A stretch of 34,064 bases of DNA from NCBI GenBank assembly GCA_902517425.1, contig CABYCI010000011.1, positions 1 through 34,064 on the forward strand. The letters are read 5' to 3'. This document shows positions 7,708 through 15,459 of this stretch, one piece after another. The notes beneath the pieces were generated by a model. The model saw only the letters and a program-made list of their open reading frames with translations, had not been told where the DNA came from and did not search any database. The stretch's first letter is position 1, and every line of letters starts with the position of its first letter. The stretch comes from an uncultured SAR86 cluster bacterium. Its GTDB lineage: Bacteria > Pseudomonadota > Gammaproteobacteria > Magnimaribacterales > D2472. The translations under genes were made by a program, and so were the position numbers.

Positions 7708-9067
7708 TTTTGAAACAACTGTAACCAAATCTAAAGATATCTCTATGAGGTGGAGGAATATCCCAGCTCCTCAAAGGGGAGAAATGATTAGACAGTTTGG
7801 AGAGGAGCTAAGATCACAAAAAGAATCCCTTGCTCTAACCATTACCAAGGAAGCTAGAAAAATAAAAACGGAGTCTTTGGGCGAAGTGCAAGAAGCTATA
7901 GATATGTGTGACTTTGCAGTTGGCTTGAGTAGGCAGTTATATGGTTTAACCATGCCAAGTGAAAGACCAAATCATAGACTTCAAGAATTATGGCATCCTC
8001 TTGGAGTTGTTGGATGTATAACAGCATTTAACTTTCCTATGGCGGTTTTTGCTTGGAATTTTTGCTTAGCAGCTGTATGTGGAAATAGCATTATTTGGAA
8101 ACCAAGCCCACATGCAAATGAATGCGCTAAAGGCATTAAAGAAGCTTGGGATAAAGTAAGTGGCGACTTCTCAGATTTAGTTTTAATTTTAGAGGGTGGG
8201 AATGAAGAAGCTGTTTCCATATGCAAAGACAAAAGAATAGCACTTGTTTCTGCCACAGGAAGCACCGAAATGGGCAAGGAGTTAGCACCAATAGTTTCAG
8301 CCAGGCTGGGAAAACTTTTACTAGAGCTAGGAGGCAACAATGCAGCCATTGTATCTCCTTCAGCAAATTTAGATTTAACTATTAAAGGTATAGCTTTTTC
8401 TGCTTGTGGTACAGCTGGTCAAAGATGCACTTCTCTTAGAAGGCTATTTGTTCATAAAGATATTTATACGGATTGTGTAGAGAGACTTAAAAATTGTTTT
8501 GATGATTTAGTTATAGGCTGTCCTTCAAAAGAAAACTCACAAATAGGACCTTTAATTTCTGAAAACAGCTATAACTCAATGCAGAAAATTTTAGACTCTC
8601 TTAAGGCTAAGGAGGTTGAAGTTATTGGGGGTGATAGACTGGAAATAGAAGACCCAAAGGAATTCTATGTAAAACCTGCTTTGGTTCTTGTTAAAAATAT
8701 TGAAGATGAAATGCTGACAGAGACCTTTGCTCCAATTTTATATGTAAAAGAATATGAAGATATTAAGGATGCAATTCACATGCAGAATGATGTAGCACAG
8801 GGCTTAAGCAGTTCGATTTTTACAAATGACATAAGAGAATCTGAATTATTTCTAAGTGAAGATGGAAGTGATTGTGGAATTGCTAATGTAAATATTGGTA
8901 CAAGTGGTGCTGAGATTGGAGGAGCATTTGGTGGCGAGAAGGACACAGGTGGAGGAAGGGAGTCTGGTTCTGATGCATGGAAAAATTATATGAGAAGAGT
9001 AACTGCAACTGTCAATTATGGTGAAGAGTTACCCTTAGCTCAAGGAGTTGAATTTGATGAAAGCTAA
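7697..9067 (+). CDS. ALDH7-family aldehyde dehydrogenase (alpha-aminoadipic semialdehyde dehydrogenase-like)
   Basis: The sequence closely follows the antiquitin/ALDH7 pattern: VPAPQRGE-like IPAPQRGEMIRQFGEELR, GEVQEAIDMCDFAVGLSRQLYGLTMPSERP, ITAFNFPMAVFAWN, the general-base Glu in LLLELGGNNAAI, and the catalytic Cys in GTAGQRCTSLRR. It ends with GGAFGGEKDTGGGRESGSDAWKNYMRR. Expected reaction: 2-aminoadipate 6-semialdehyde (in equilibrium with piperideine-6-carboxylate) + NAD+ to 2-aminoadipate. At 456 aa it is about 40-50 residues shorter at the N-terminus than typical ALDH7. The start is supported by AAGGAGG 8 nt upstream. The next gene is a lysine 6-dehydrogenase, which makes its substrate. 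Confidence 0.9.
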   Translation: MTNNFETTVTKSKDISMRWRNIPAPQRGEMIRQFGEELRSQKESLALTITKEARKIKTESLGEVQEAIDMCDFAVGLSRQLYGLTMPSERPNHRLQELWHPLGVVGCITAFNFPMAVFAWNFCLAAVCGNSIIWKPSPHANECAKGIKEAWDKVSGDFSDLVLILEGGNEEAVSICKDKRIALVSATGSTEMGKELAPIVSARLGKLLLELGGNNAAIVSPSANLDLTIKGIAFSACGTAGQRCTSLRRLFVHKDIYTDCVERLKNCFDDLVIGCPSKENSQIGPLISENSYNSMQKILDSLKAKEVEVIGGDRLEIEDPKEFYVKPALVLVKNIEDEMLTETFAPILYVKEYEDIKDAIHMQNDVAQGLSSSIFTNDIRESELFLSEDGSDCGIANVNIGTSGAEIGGAFGGEKDTGGGRESGSDAWKNYMRRVTATVNYGEELPLAQGVEFDES

Positions 9068-10064
9068 AATAGCAATTGTTGGAAGTGGAAATATTGGATG
9101 GGCTTTAAAAAAATTATTGAAAGATGATTATGAAATCAGACAAGGTGATATAACTGATGGGTTCGATGCATCAGATATCACACAAGTAAAAGAATTTCTT
9201 AAAGATATTGATGCCGTAATATCAGCAGGACCATTCGCCGTTAATAAAAATATTGCTCAAGTTGCATCAGAAAACAGCATAGGGTATTTTGATTTAACCG
9301 AAGACGTTGAAACGACTGAATTTATTCAGTCTCTCGATTCATCAAATATCCTTATGCCTCAATGTGGACTAGCTCCAGGAGCTATCAACATATGCGCTGC
9401 TGGAATGATGGAGCATTTTGATAGTGTTAATGAAGTAATGATGAGAGTTGGTGCTTTGCCAAGGTTTACAACAAATGAAATGAGCTATTACCTCAGTTGG
9501 TCCACCAATGGATTAATAAATGAATATTGCAATGAAGCAGATGCTATATACGAAAGTAAAGCTATTAAAGTAATGCCACTTGAGGGCGCTGAAAAAATTG
9601 TAATCGATGGAGAGAGCTTTGAAGCATTTAATACAAGTGGGGGATGTGCAACTATGTGCGAGACCTATGAAAATAAAGTAGAAACACTTTCTTATAAAAC
9701 AATCAGGTATCCAGGGCATCTTAATCATATGAAATTTTTATTTAATGATCTTCATCTTAAAAAGAATAAAGAAGTCCTAGAAAAATTATTTGATAAAGAA
9801 GTCCCTAGAACTAAAAATGATGTAATTATATTTTTTGTAAAGGTCATTGGTCTAATTGATGGAGTTCTTCAGGAAAAAACATATCTTCGTAAAATCTATG
9901 GTGATGAGCATTATAGCGCAATCCAATTAACGACTGCATCAGGGGTATGTAGTGTATTAAAGATGTACTTAGATGGAAAAATCTCTAATAAAGGTTTCGT
10001 TAAACAAGAGTCTTTATCTTGGGATGATTTTATTGAAAATAAATTTGGTCAAGTATATGCTTAA
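9057..10064 (+). CDS. Lysine 6-dehydrogenase / saccharopine dehydrogenase family oxidoreductase
   Basis: The N-terminal Rossmann domain (KIAIVGSGNIGWALKKLL) is followed by AVISAGPFAVNKNIAQVA and CGLAPGAINICA, and the C-terminal domain has GESFEAFNTSGGCATMCETYENKVETLSYKTIRYPGH, the pattern of lysine 6-dehydrogenases rather than the longer saccharopine reductases. Expected reaction: NAD+-dependent oxidation of the L-lysine epsilon-amino group to 2-aminoadipate 6-semialdehyde, passed to the ALDH7 enzyme upstream. I chose the ATG at 9057 instead of the track's TTG at 9048 because AAGGAG (9042-9047) is 9 nt before it. The gene overlaps the ALDH gene by 11 nt. A saccharopine-using enzyme is the main alternative. 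Confidence 0.82.
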   Translation: MKAKIAIVGSGNIGWALKKLLKDDYEIRQGDITDGFDASDITQVKEFLKDIDAVISAGPFAVNKNIAQVASENSIGYFDLTEDVETTEFIQSLDSSNILMPQCGLAPGAINICAAGMMEHFDSVNEVMMRVGALPRFTTNEMSYYLSWSTNGLINEYCNEADAIYESKAIKVMPLEGAEKIVIDGESFEAFNTSGGCATMCETYENKVETLSYKTIRYPGHLNHMKFLFNDLHLKKNKEVLEKLFDKEVPRTKNDVIIFFVKVIGLIDGVLQEKTYLRKIYGDEHYSAIQLTTASGVCSVLKMYLDGKISNKGFVKQESLSWDDFIENKFGQVYA

Positions 10065-10088
10065 CAATTCATACCCTATTAAAATTAA

Positions 10089-10784
10089 ATGATCGATTTC
10101 AATCTTTCGAGTACATCTCATATTATCTTTACGATGCTTTGTATCACCATGATTTTATTCTTACCAAGATTATTTATTGGAAGAAATGACTTGAGTAAGA
10201 ATATATTGATTACAGTAATTATTTCCTTAATTCTTACAAATCAAGGCATGGATTTCGTTAGAGAGGGCTATGAGATCGATAACTGGAAGCTTGGTCTTCC
10301 TCTTCATCTATGTGACTTTTCATCAGCTTCTATAATTTTATATTTTTTCACAAAAAGAAAGGAGTTTTTCTTATTTGCTTTCTTTGCAGGTATTTCTGGA
10401 GCTGGTATGGCAATTCTTACTCCTGACGTTTTGTATTCATTCCCACATATCGATTACATAAGACATATGATTGGACACTCAATGATTCTTCTTGGAGTAA
10501 CCTATGCAATTATTATTGATCACCAAAGACCTCAATTCAGAGATGTACACAGAGTTTTAGGAGTTTTAACAGTATTATTGCTCCTTATGTATCCTATTAA
10601 TTTTTTACTAGGACCACCGGCTAATTACTGGTTTGTAGTTGAAAAACCTCCAGGTTTTAATGTCACAGACCTTATGCGTGATGCACCTTATCATATGATC
10701 GATGTTTACATGCTAGCAGTTATTGTGTGCTATTTATTGTATGTTCCATATTTGATAAAAGACAGGGTAAACAAAAACTCATAA
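10089..10784 (+). CDS. YwaF/TIGR02206-type integral membrane protein
   Basis: A 231-aa protein with about six transmembrane helices. The signature LGLPLHLCDFSSASIILYFFTKRK and the later FPHIDYIRHMIGHSMILLGVTYAI match the TIGR02206/YwaF family of bacterial membrane proteins, whose function is unknown. The polar HxxxH-like Arg/His cluster in helix regions is conserved in the family. TAATG joins its stop to the next gene, a PlsC-like acyltransferase, so the two are translated together; a role in lipid or envelope metabolism is an inference from that linkage. Confidence 0.8.
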   Translation: MIDFNLSSTSHIIFTMLCITMILFLPRLFIGRNDLSKNILITVIISLILTNQGMDFVREGYEIDNWKLGLPLHLCDFSSASIILYFFTKRKEFFLFAFFAGISGAGMAILTPDVLYSFPHIDYIRHMIGHSMILLGVTYAIIIDHQRPQFRDVHRVLGVLTVLLLLMYPINFLLGPPANYWFVVEKPPGFNVTDLMRDAPYHMIDVYMLAVIVCYLLYVPYLIKDRVNKNS

Positions 10785-11389
10785 TGCCAAGCGTATCTAC
10801 TAATCAAATTCCCAAGAGTTTTAGGGCCTATAGGCCTAGGGCTTTGCAATGGCTAGGAAGAACTGTGTTGTCTTTTCTTGGATGGAAAGTAAATGGAGGT
10901 ATATCAGATGAGCATGAAGGTAAAAAACTAGTTGTGGTTCTAGCTCCTCATACTTCTAACTGGGATGGAATTTTAGGTGTCGCTGCAATCGCAGGTCTTG
11001 ATGCAAAGATCACATTTATTGGTAAACATACTGTATTTAAATATTTTGCATTAGGTGCTTTTATGAGATACATGGGCGGTATTCCAGTTGACCGAACTAA
11101 GCCAGGCGGGATCATTCAAGATGCAATTGATCAGATTAGAGAAATGAATGGGACATTAATTGGTATGGCTCCTGAGGGAACTCGATCAAAGGTAAAAGAG
11201 TGGAAAACCGGATTTTTAAGAATTGCAGATGAATTGAATACAAAAATAGTACCCGCATCTATTGATTTTGCAAAAAAAGAAATTTTATTAGGTAAAATAT
11301 TTACGCCTTCTGGTGATAATCTAAAAGATATCTCAGATCTAAAAAAATATTACAGTGTTTTTACTCCAAAACATCCTGAAAAATATTAA
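10784..11389 (+). CDS. PlsC-like 1-acylglycerol-3-phosphate acyltransferase family protein
   Basis: Family motif I is HTSNWD (HX4D) and motif III is APEGTRSK; the intervening GGIPVDRTKPGG supplies the substrate-binding Arg/Pro block. Expected activity: transfer of an acyl chain from acyl-ACP or acyl-CoA to a lysophosphatidate-like or other acceptor at the inner membrane. At ~201 aa it belongs to the short soluble/peripheral branch often annotated as 'lysophospholipid acyltransferase family' rather than the main housekeeping PlsC (~240 aa). I start it at the ATG at 10784, which shares one base with the previous stop, because the 19 extra residues in the track overlap the upstream gene. Its stop lies in the TTAA shared with the convergent DUF885 gene. 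Confidence 0.85.
   Translation: MPSVSTNQIPKSFRAYRPRALQWLGRTVLSFLGWKVNGGISDEHEGKKLVVVLAPHTSNWDGILGVAAIAGLDAKITFIGKHTVFKYFALGAFMRYMGGIPVDRTKPGGIIQDAIDQIREMNGTLIGMAPEGTRSKVKEWKTGFLRIADELNTKIVPASIDFAKKEILLGKIFTPSGDNLKDISDLKKYYSVFTPKHPEKY
10825..10836. repeat. 12-bp perfect palindrome GGCCTATAGGCC within the acyltransferase gene
   Basis: Seen directly; GC-rich relative to its surroundings and within codons for RAYRP. No functional evidence. Confidence 0.6.
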
Positions 11390-13233
11390 CTCTTAGCCTC
11401 TTTAATCATATTTTCTACCATCTCTTCAACTATAAATAATGGAGGATTTCCATGATCCAAAACAGCAGAATGAAAATCTTTAATGCTAAACTTATCTCCT
11501 AATTCTGTCATAGCTTTCTCCCTTAATTCTAAAATTTTTATCATTCCCACCTTATAGCTAAGAGCTTGGCCTGGCCAAACAATATATCTTTCTATCTCGA
11601 CCCTCACTTCAGTATCTGACATACCCGTCTTTGATTTCATATACTCCATCGCCTCTTCCCTAGTCCATCTCTTGTAATGCATGCCAGTATCGACAACCAA
11701 TCTTACAGCTCTAAATATTTCACTCTGTAAAATGCCAAGTTCATCATATGGATTTTCAGCAAGACCAACTTCAAGAGCAAACCTTTCAGCATACAAAGCC
11801 CAGCCCTCAGAGAAAGCTGATGTTCTATAACCAAATCTTCTATACATAGTGAGATCATCATTTTCTAAAGAATGTGCAATTTGATGGTGATGACCAGGTG
11901 TTGCCTCGTGATAAGCAAGAGTTCTCATGCTGTAAGTAGGGGTCTGTTTTATGTCATATAGATTTGCATAAAATACTCCAGGCCTACTTCCATCTAATGC
12001 TGGTGCTTGATAGTAACCACCTGCTGCAGTTTGTTCTGAATATTCTGGTACAGCTTTCACAATTACTTCCGCCTTCGGCATTGTATGAAAATAATCTGTC
12101 ATAACATTAATGGCTTCATCAACCATTTCCGCATAGTCATTAACGACAATATCCTTTCTATCTGGAGTATCTGCATATAAGAATTCAGAACTTTCATTTA
12201 GTTGATTCATTAATTCGCCAACACTCTTATCTTTATCGTATCCAAGCATAGTAAGGATTTCTTTCATTCTGCTTGAAATTCTTTCTACTTCATCAAGCCC
12301 CATTTGATGAATCTCCTGAGGAGAATAATTAGTAGTTGTATAAGACCTTATTCTAAGTTTGTAATACTCATCCCCATTAGGTTGGGACCATATACCATGA
12401 TTCTTATTAGCATTATTTTGTGTTTTAACCATAAAGTCTTTAAGCAGAATAAAACCAGGCGTAACACTTTCATTTATTCCTTTCTTTATAGCATCTTCAA
12501 AATAATCCTGTTTCTCATTGTCAAGATTTAAGCCTTGAACTTTCTTCATAAATTGAGTGAATAGAGGGTGCTCTTCATAGCTATAGTTTATAAATTTATC
12601 AAGTTGCTCAATCACATGCCCATAAACAAACTCAGGAGGAAAGATGCCTGCTTTAGCTTGTTCTTCCAGTTCATAAAGAGTACCTAAATAAACTTCTTTG
12701 ATTAAATTCACTCTATCAACGAAACCTTGAGCTTCAGCTACATTTCTTACAGGATGCATATCACTCATAAATTCAATGGTGTTCAAATGGATTCCGCCAA
12801 TTTGATTCAATGGATAATCATGGTGTGGAAATTCTTTTAACTGCTTCAAGTTATTTTCATAATCAAATATGGCAATTTTTTTTGTACTTCTTTGAATATC
12901 AGTCAGTCTAGAATCTTTATATTTATGTAAAGTCTTTATTGATTTTTCTAGTTCTTTAATGCCTTTCTCGTTATCGCCTTCTTCTGGTATTGATAGTCTC
13001 GAATTATGCCCAGTGATCCAATCAAAGCTATCAAATAAACCTATATATGTTAATGCTTCAGGTGAATCAATAAGCCCAAGGGCAAGCTCTTTCCCTAAAA
13101 AGTGATCAATTGAAACAGGCTTCATAAGAAATAAGTTTGCAAGGTACAAAGATGCAACCCCAAGAATTATGAGTAACAGCCTTGAAGTTACATATAAAAA
13201 TTTTGAAACAGACTTAAGTATTTTTTTAATCAT
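11386..13233 (-). CDS. DUF885 domain metallopeptidase-like protein
   Basis: An N-terminal membrane anchor (FLYVTSRLLLIILGVASLYLANLFLM) precedes a ~570-residue DUF885 domain. The zinc-binding HExxPGHH variant is intact as YHEATPGHHHQ, with a downstream FSEGWALYAE Glu block and a late IERYIVWPGQALSYKVGMIKI block, all usual for the family. These proteins are predicted periplasmic or lipoprotein carboxypeptidase-like enzymes. The track ORF runs 120 codons further upstream, but that part (MPKAIPCPEQ...) is the antisense of the crotonase gene; MIKKILKSV at 13233 is the real start because it leads directly into the anchor. About 615 aa. Confidence 0.88.
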   Translation of the reverse strand: MIKKILKSVSKFLYVTSRLLLIILGVASLYLANLFLMKPVSIDHFLGKELALGLIDSPEALTYIGLFDSFDWITGHNSRLSIPEEGDNEKGIKELEKSIKTLHKYKDSRLTDIQRSTKKIAIFDYENNLKQLKEFPHHDYPLNQIGGIHLNTIEFMSDMHPVRNVAEAQGFVDRVNLIKEVYLGTLYELEEQAKAGIFPPEFVYGHVIEQLDKFINYSYEEHPLFTQFMKKVQGLNLDNEKQDYFEDAIKKGINESVTPGFILLKDFMVKTQNNANKNHGIWSQPNGDEYYKLRIRSYTTTNYSPQEIHQMGLDEVERISSRMKEILTMLGYDKDKSVGELMNQLNESSEFLYADTPDRKDIVVNDYAEMVDEAINVMTDYFHTMPKAEVIVKAVPEYSEQTAAGGYYQAPALDGSRPGVFYANLYDIKQTPTYSMRTLAYHEATPGHHHQIAHSLENDDLTMYRRFGYRTSAFSEGWALYAERFALEVGLAENPYDELGILQSEIFRAVRLVVDTGMHYKRWTREEAMEYMKSKTGMSDTEVRVEIERYIVWPGQALSYKVGMIKILELREKAMTELGDKFSIKDFHSAVLDHGNPPLFIVEEMVENMIKEAKS

Positions 13234-13267
13234 GATAGAATTTATTTTTAAATTATTACTCACTATT

Positions 13268-13963
13268 ATGTCAGAAAATATAGCCACTCTTAAGAAGGAA
13301 GAAGATATATCGATACTTACATTAGATGATGGAAAAGCTAATGTTTTTTCAGCAGAAATGTCCAAACAAGTAAACGACTGTTTAGACCAAGTTGAAACAG
13401 AAAAAGGATGCCTAATAATAACTGGAAAAGAAGGCATGTTTTCTGCAGGCTTGGATTTAAAAACTATCCAAAGTGGAGATGTAGATAAGATTATGAAGAT
13501 GTCCACAAATGCTTTCAAATTGTTGGCAAGAATATTTTCCTTTCCAAGACCAGTTATTGCAGCCTGCTCAGGACACGGAATAGCTTTAGGCACTTTTTTA
13601 CTTTGTTGCTGTGATTATAGGATAGGGGTAAAGGGTGAATTTATGCTTGGAGCAAATGAAATGAGAACCAATATGGTCATCCCAACACCAATTCTTGAGC
13701 TAATTAAATTTAGAGTTAATGATTCTCATAAATATAGGGCTGTTCTTGGTGCAGAGATGTATACCTTAGAGCAGGCCATAGAACCTGGACTAATTGATGA
13801 GGTTGTAAAGCCAGAAGATTTAATGAAAGCTGCAAAAGAAAAGGCAAAAGATCTTCAAACCATGGGACATCCCAGCTATAGCATTACAAAAGAACTTTTT
13901 ATTGCAGAACCAATGTCCAAAATCAATGATGCTATGAAGGAATTGACTAGTAGCGGCAAATAA
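13268..13963 (+). CDS. Enoyl-CoA hydratase/isomerase (crotonase) family protein
   Basis: Crotonase landmarks: SAGLDLKTIQ (first oxyanion-hole region) and ACSGHGIALGTFLLCCCDYRIG (second oxyanion-hole region, degenerate against the usual GGAxGGG), then NEMRTNMVIPTPILEL and a PGLIDEVV segment. At ~231 aa it is shorter than housekeeping hydratases (~260). I do not see the two catalytic Glu of a standard hydratase, so it may be an isomerase or have another CoA activity. I start it at MSENIATL (ATG 13268); the 33 upstream residues in the track overlap the start of the divergent DUF885 gene and are out of line with the family. Confidence 0.82.
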   Translation: MSENIATLKKEEDISILTLDDGKANVFSAEMSKQVNDCLDQVETEKGCLIITGKEGMFSAGLDLKTIQSGDVDKIMKMSTNAFKLLARIFSFPRPVIAACSGHGIALGTFLLCCCDYRIGVKGEFMLGANEMRTNMVIPTPILELIKFRVNDSHKYRAVLGAEMYTLEQAIEPGLIDEVVKPEDLMKAAKEKAKDLQTMGHPSYSITKELFIAEPMSKINDAMKELTSSGK

Positions 13964-13973
13964 ATATCTATTT

Positions 13974-14477
13974 GTGAGGAACGAATTTCAATATAAGGTT
14001 AAAGAGTTTTCTAGCTCTGTTAGCCAGTCTTTGTTATTGGAAATTCTTGCTCTTAATCAAGATAATACTCCAGAAGTTGGGAGCTTAGCTTCAATTAAAG
14101 AGCTACAAAATTTAGTTACACAAAGCTCAAACAATTACTATATCTCTCTTAATGATACAGTTATAGCATTTATGATCTGTTTTAGGGAGAGGTCTAGCTA
14201 TCATTCTGTTAATTACAAATTCTTTAGCAAAAAAGAAAACAAATTTTTATATGTAGACAGAATTGCAATTAAAGATACTTATAGAAGAAAGGGCATAGCA
14301 AAAAATCTTTATTCAATTATTGAAATGCAAGCTAATGCTGAATCAATACCTTTATGTTGCGAAGTTAATACAATTCCTTTAAATGAGATCTCTATAAAAT
14401 TTCATCAAGATTTTGGCTTCTATCGAGTGGGCGAAAATGATTTTATAGATCATTCAGTGGCATATTTTCAAAAGTAA
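13974..14477 (+). CDS. GNAT family N-acetyltransferase
   Basis: A 167-aa protein with the GNAT acetyl-CoA-binding motif A, YVDRIAIKDTYRRKGIAKNLY (R-R-K-G-I-A for Q/RxxGxG/A), and a C-terminal FHQDFGFYRVGENDFIDHSVAYF typical of motif B and the last strand. Cytoplasmic. It begins with GTG 10 bp after the crotonase; TTTGTGAGG offers no strong ribosome site, so coupling to the upstream gene is likely. The acceptor substrate cannot be inferred. Confidence 0.85.
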   Translation: MRNEFQYKVKEFSSSVSQSLLLEILALNQDNTPEVGSLASIKELQNLVTQSSNNYYISLNDTVIAFMICFRERSSYHSVNYKFFSKKENKFLYVDRIAIKDTYRRKGIAKNLYSIIEMQANAESIPLCCEVNTIPLNEISIKFHQDFGFYRVGENDFIDHSVAYFQK

Positions 14478-14504
14478 ATTGTATTTTTATAAAATATAAA
14501 TCTT

Positions 14505-14510
14505 TAGTAT
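14505..14510 (+). promoter_or_regulatory. Putative -10 element (TAGTAT) of the BI-1-like gene
   Basis: The hexamer ends exactly 10 nt before the ATG at 14521, the same spacing as the TATAAT before the M20 gene. It implies a leader of only a few bases. No convincing -35 is seen. Confidence 0.35.
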
Positions 14511-14520
14511 CATTAATCTA

Positions 14521-15381
14521 ATGGAAACCTCGTTACTTTTTAAAACATTAATAATTCTTTCAGCTCAACTAGCCCTAGTTTTGGTTATGTGTTTTTATAC
14601 TTTAAAACAAGCAAGGCTGGCATATGAAAATAACTCAACATTATTTGGCATGTCTTTTAGAGGGGCTGTAAATATGAAGAACAAGCTTAATCTAATTCCA
14701 TATACTGAGATAAAAAAAACCTTTCCCAAGCCTATGGTCAAATTTGTTGATAAAAATACAACACTTCACAAACAAGCAAATAATCAAGATGAAGTAATTA
14801 GTCTTCTTAAAGATGGCTATGAACATCAAGCTTCGGCTAACAACTTCATTTTAGGCTTAATGATTTTTTGGTTCGTGACTCTATTCGGTACAGCAATACT
14901 TACATCCTTTCTCGATATCAATATTTGGATAGGAATGACACTTTTTACTTTATGCAGTTTAAGTTTTGGACCTCTTCTGGCATTGATAATGTTGGAGATG
15001 GATGAAAATGATGGATTTACAGCAATGAAAATAGTTCTTGTAGTTACTATTTTAACTGGCTTTATCGGTTATGGAGATTTTATTTCTTTTGCAGACAGCA
15101 CCCTTTTTGCAACCATACTCTTTATTTCTTTGATCGCTCTTTTATTATTTAATTTTGCTCGTTTTTTTATGGAAATTAGTAGAGCAACAACAAGGGCTGC
15201 AGCAATTTTTGGCTCTTTCCTTTTTTCATTGTATTTACTCTATGATTTTAATTATATTAAAAAAAAATCAGGTCTATCTTCATCTAATGATTGGGAAACT
15301 GCGTTAGATATGGCTTTTATACTTTATTTGGACATCATCAACTTGCTACTTGAAATATTAGATGCAATGAGTAATTCCTAA
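14521..15381 (+). CDS. Bax inhibitor-1-like (BI-1/YccA-type) membrane protein with N-terminal extension
   Basis: The C-terminal half has the BI-1 hallmark: about six closely spaced helices ending in SLYLLYDFNYIKKKSG and AFILYLDIINLLLEIL, which matches the family's 'YDxxxI...LYLDIINLFL' signature. In front is an extra helix (residues ~7-27) and an ~80-residue soluble part (TLFGMSFRGAVNMKNKLN...QDEVISLLKDGYEHQ) not usual in YccA/YbhL proteins. BI-1 proteins form calcium-leak-like channels or modulate membrane proteases such as FtsH. Overall similarity is diluted, so I call it a divergent member. It stands between a GNAT gene and an M20 gene, both with their own promoter-like spacing. Confidence 0.68.
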   Translation: METSLLFKTLIILSAQLALVLVMCFYTLKQARLAYENNSTLFGMSFRGAVNMKNKLNLIPYTEIKKTFPKPMVKFVDKNTTLHKQANNQDEVISLLKDGYEHQASANNFILGLMIFWFVTLFGTAILTSFLDINIWIGMTLFTLCSLSFGPLLALIMLEMDENDGFTAMKIVLVVTILTGFIGYGDFISFADSTLFATILFISLIALLLFNFARFFMEISRATTRAAAIFGSFLFSLYLLYDFNYIKKKSGLSSSNDWETALDMAFILYLDIINLLLEILDAMSNS

Positions 15382-15443
15382 TTTATTAGCCTCTATATCA
15401 ATTAATTACTACTATATTTATATTATTTGGCTTTTTATTTATC

Positions 15444-15449
15444 TATAAT
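15444..15449 (+). promoter_or_regulatory. Consensus -10 box (TATAAT) of the M20 amidohydrolase gene
   Basis: Perfect TATAAT ending 10 nt before the ATG at 15460; the start site would be about 3-4 nt before the ATG. No good -35 at 16-18 bp; TTGGCT occurs closer at 15427-15432. Confidence 0.5.
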
Positions 15450-15459
15450 TACTTAGATT

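Noticed and set aside
8136-8366. Minus-strand ORFs within the ALDH7 gene (also 7981-8349)
   Set aside because: They lie wholly inside a well-recognised gene on the other strand and show no family pattern; they are shadow ORFs.
9766-9812. Near-duplicate AAAGAAGTCC(C)TAGAA within the lysine dehydrogenase gene
   Set aside because: Two imperfect copies that encode different amino-acid contexts and keep the frame; most likely chance similarity of Lys-Glu-Val codons.
10825-10836. GGCCTATAGGCC palindrome as a regulatory or restriction-related site
   Set aside because: A single 12-bp intragenic copy with no repeat elsewhere that I could see; kept as a plain repeat feature without a functional claim.
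13234-13593. N-terminal 120-residue extension of the DUF885 ORF (MPKAIPCPEQ...)
   Set aside because: It is antisense to the crotonase gene, has no family resemblance, and puts the membrane anchor in the middle of the protein.
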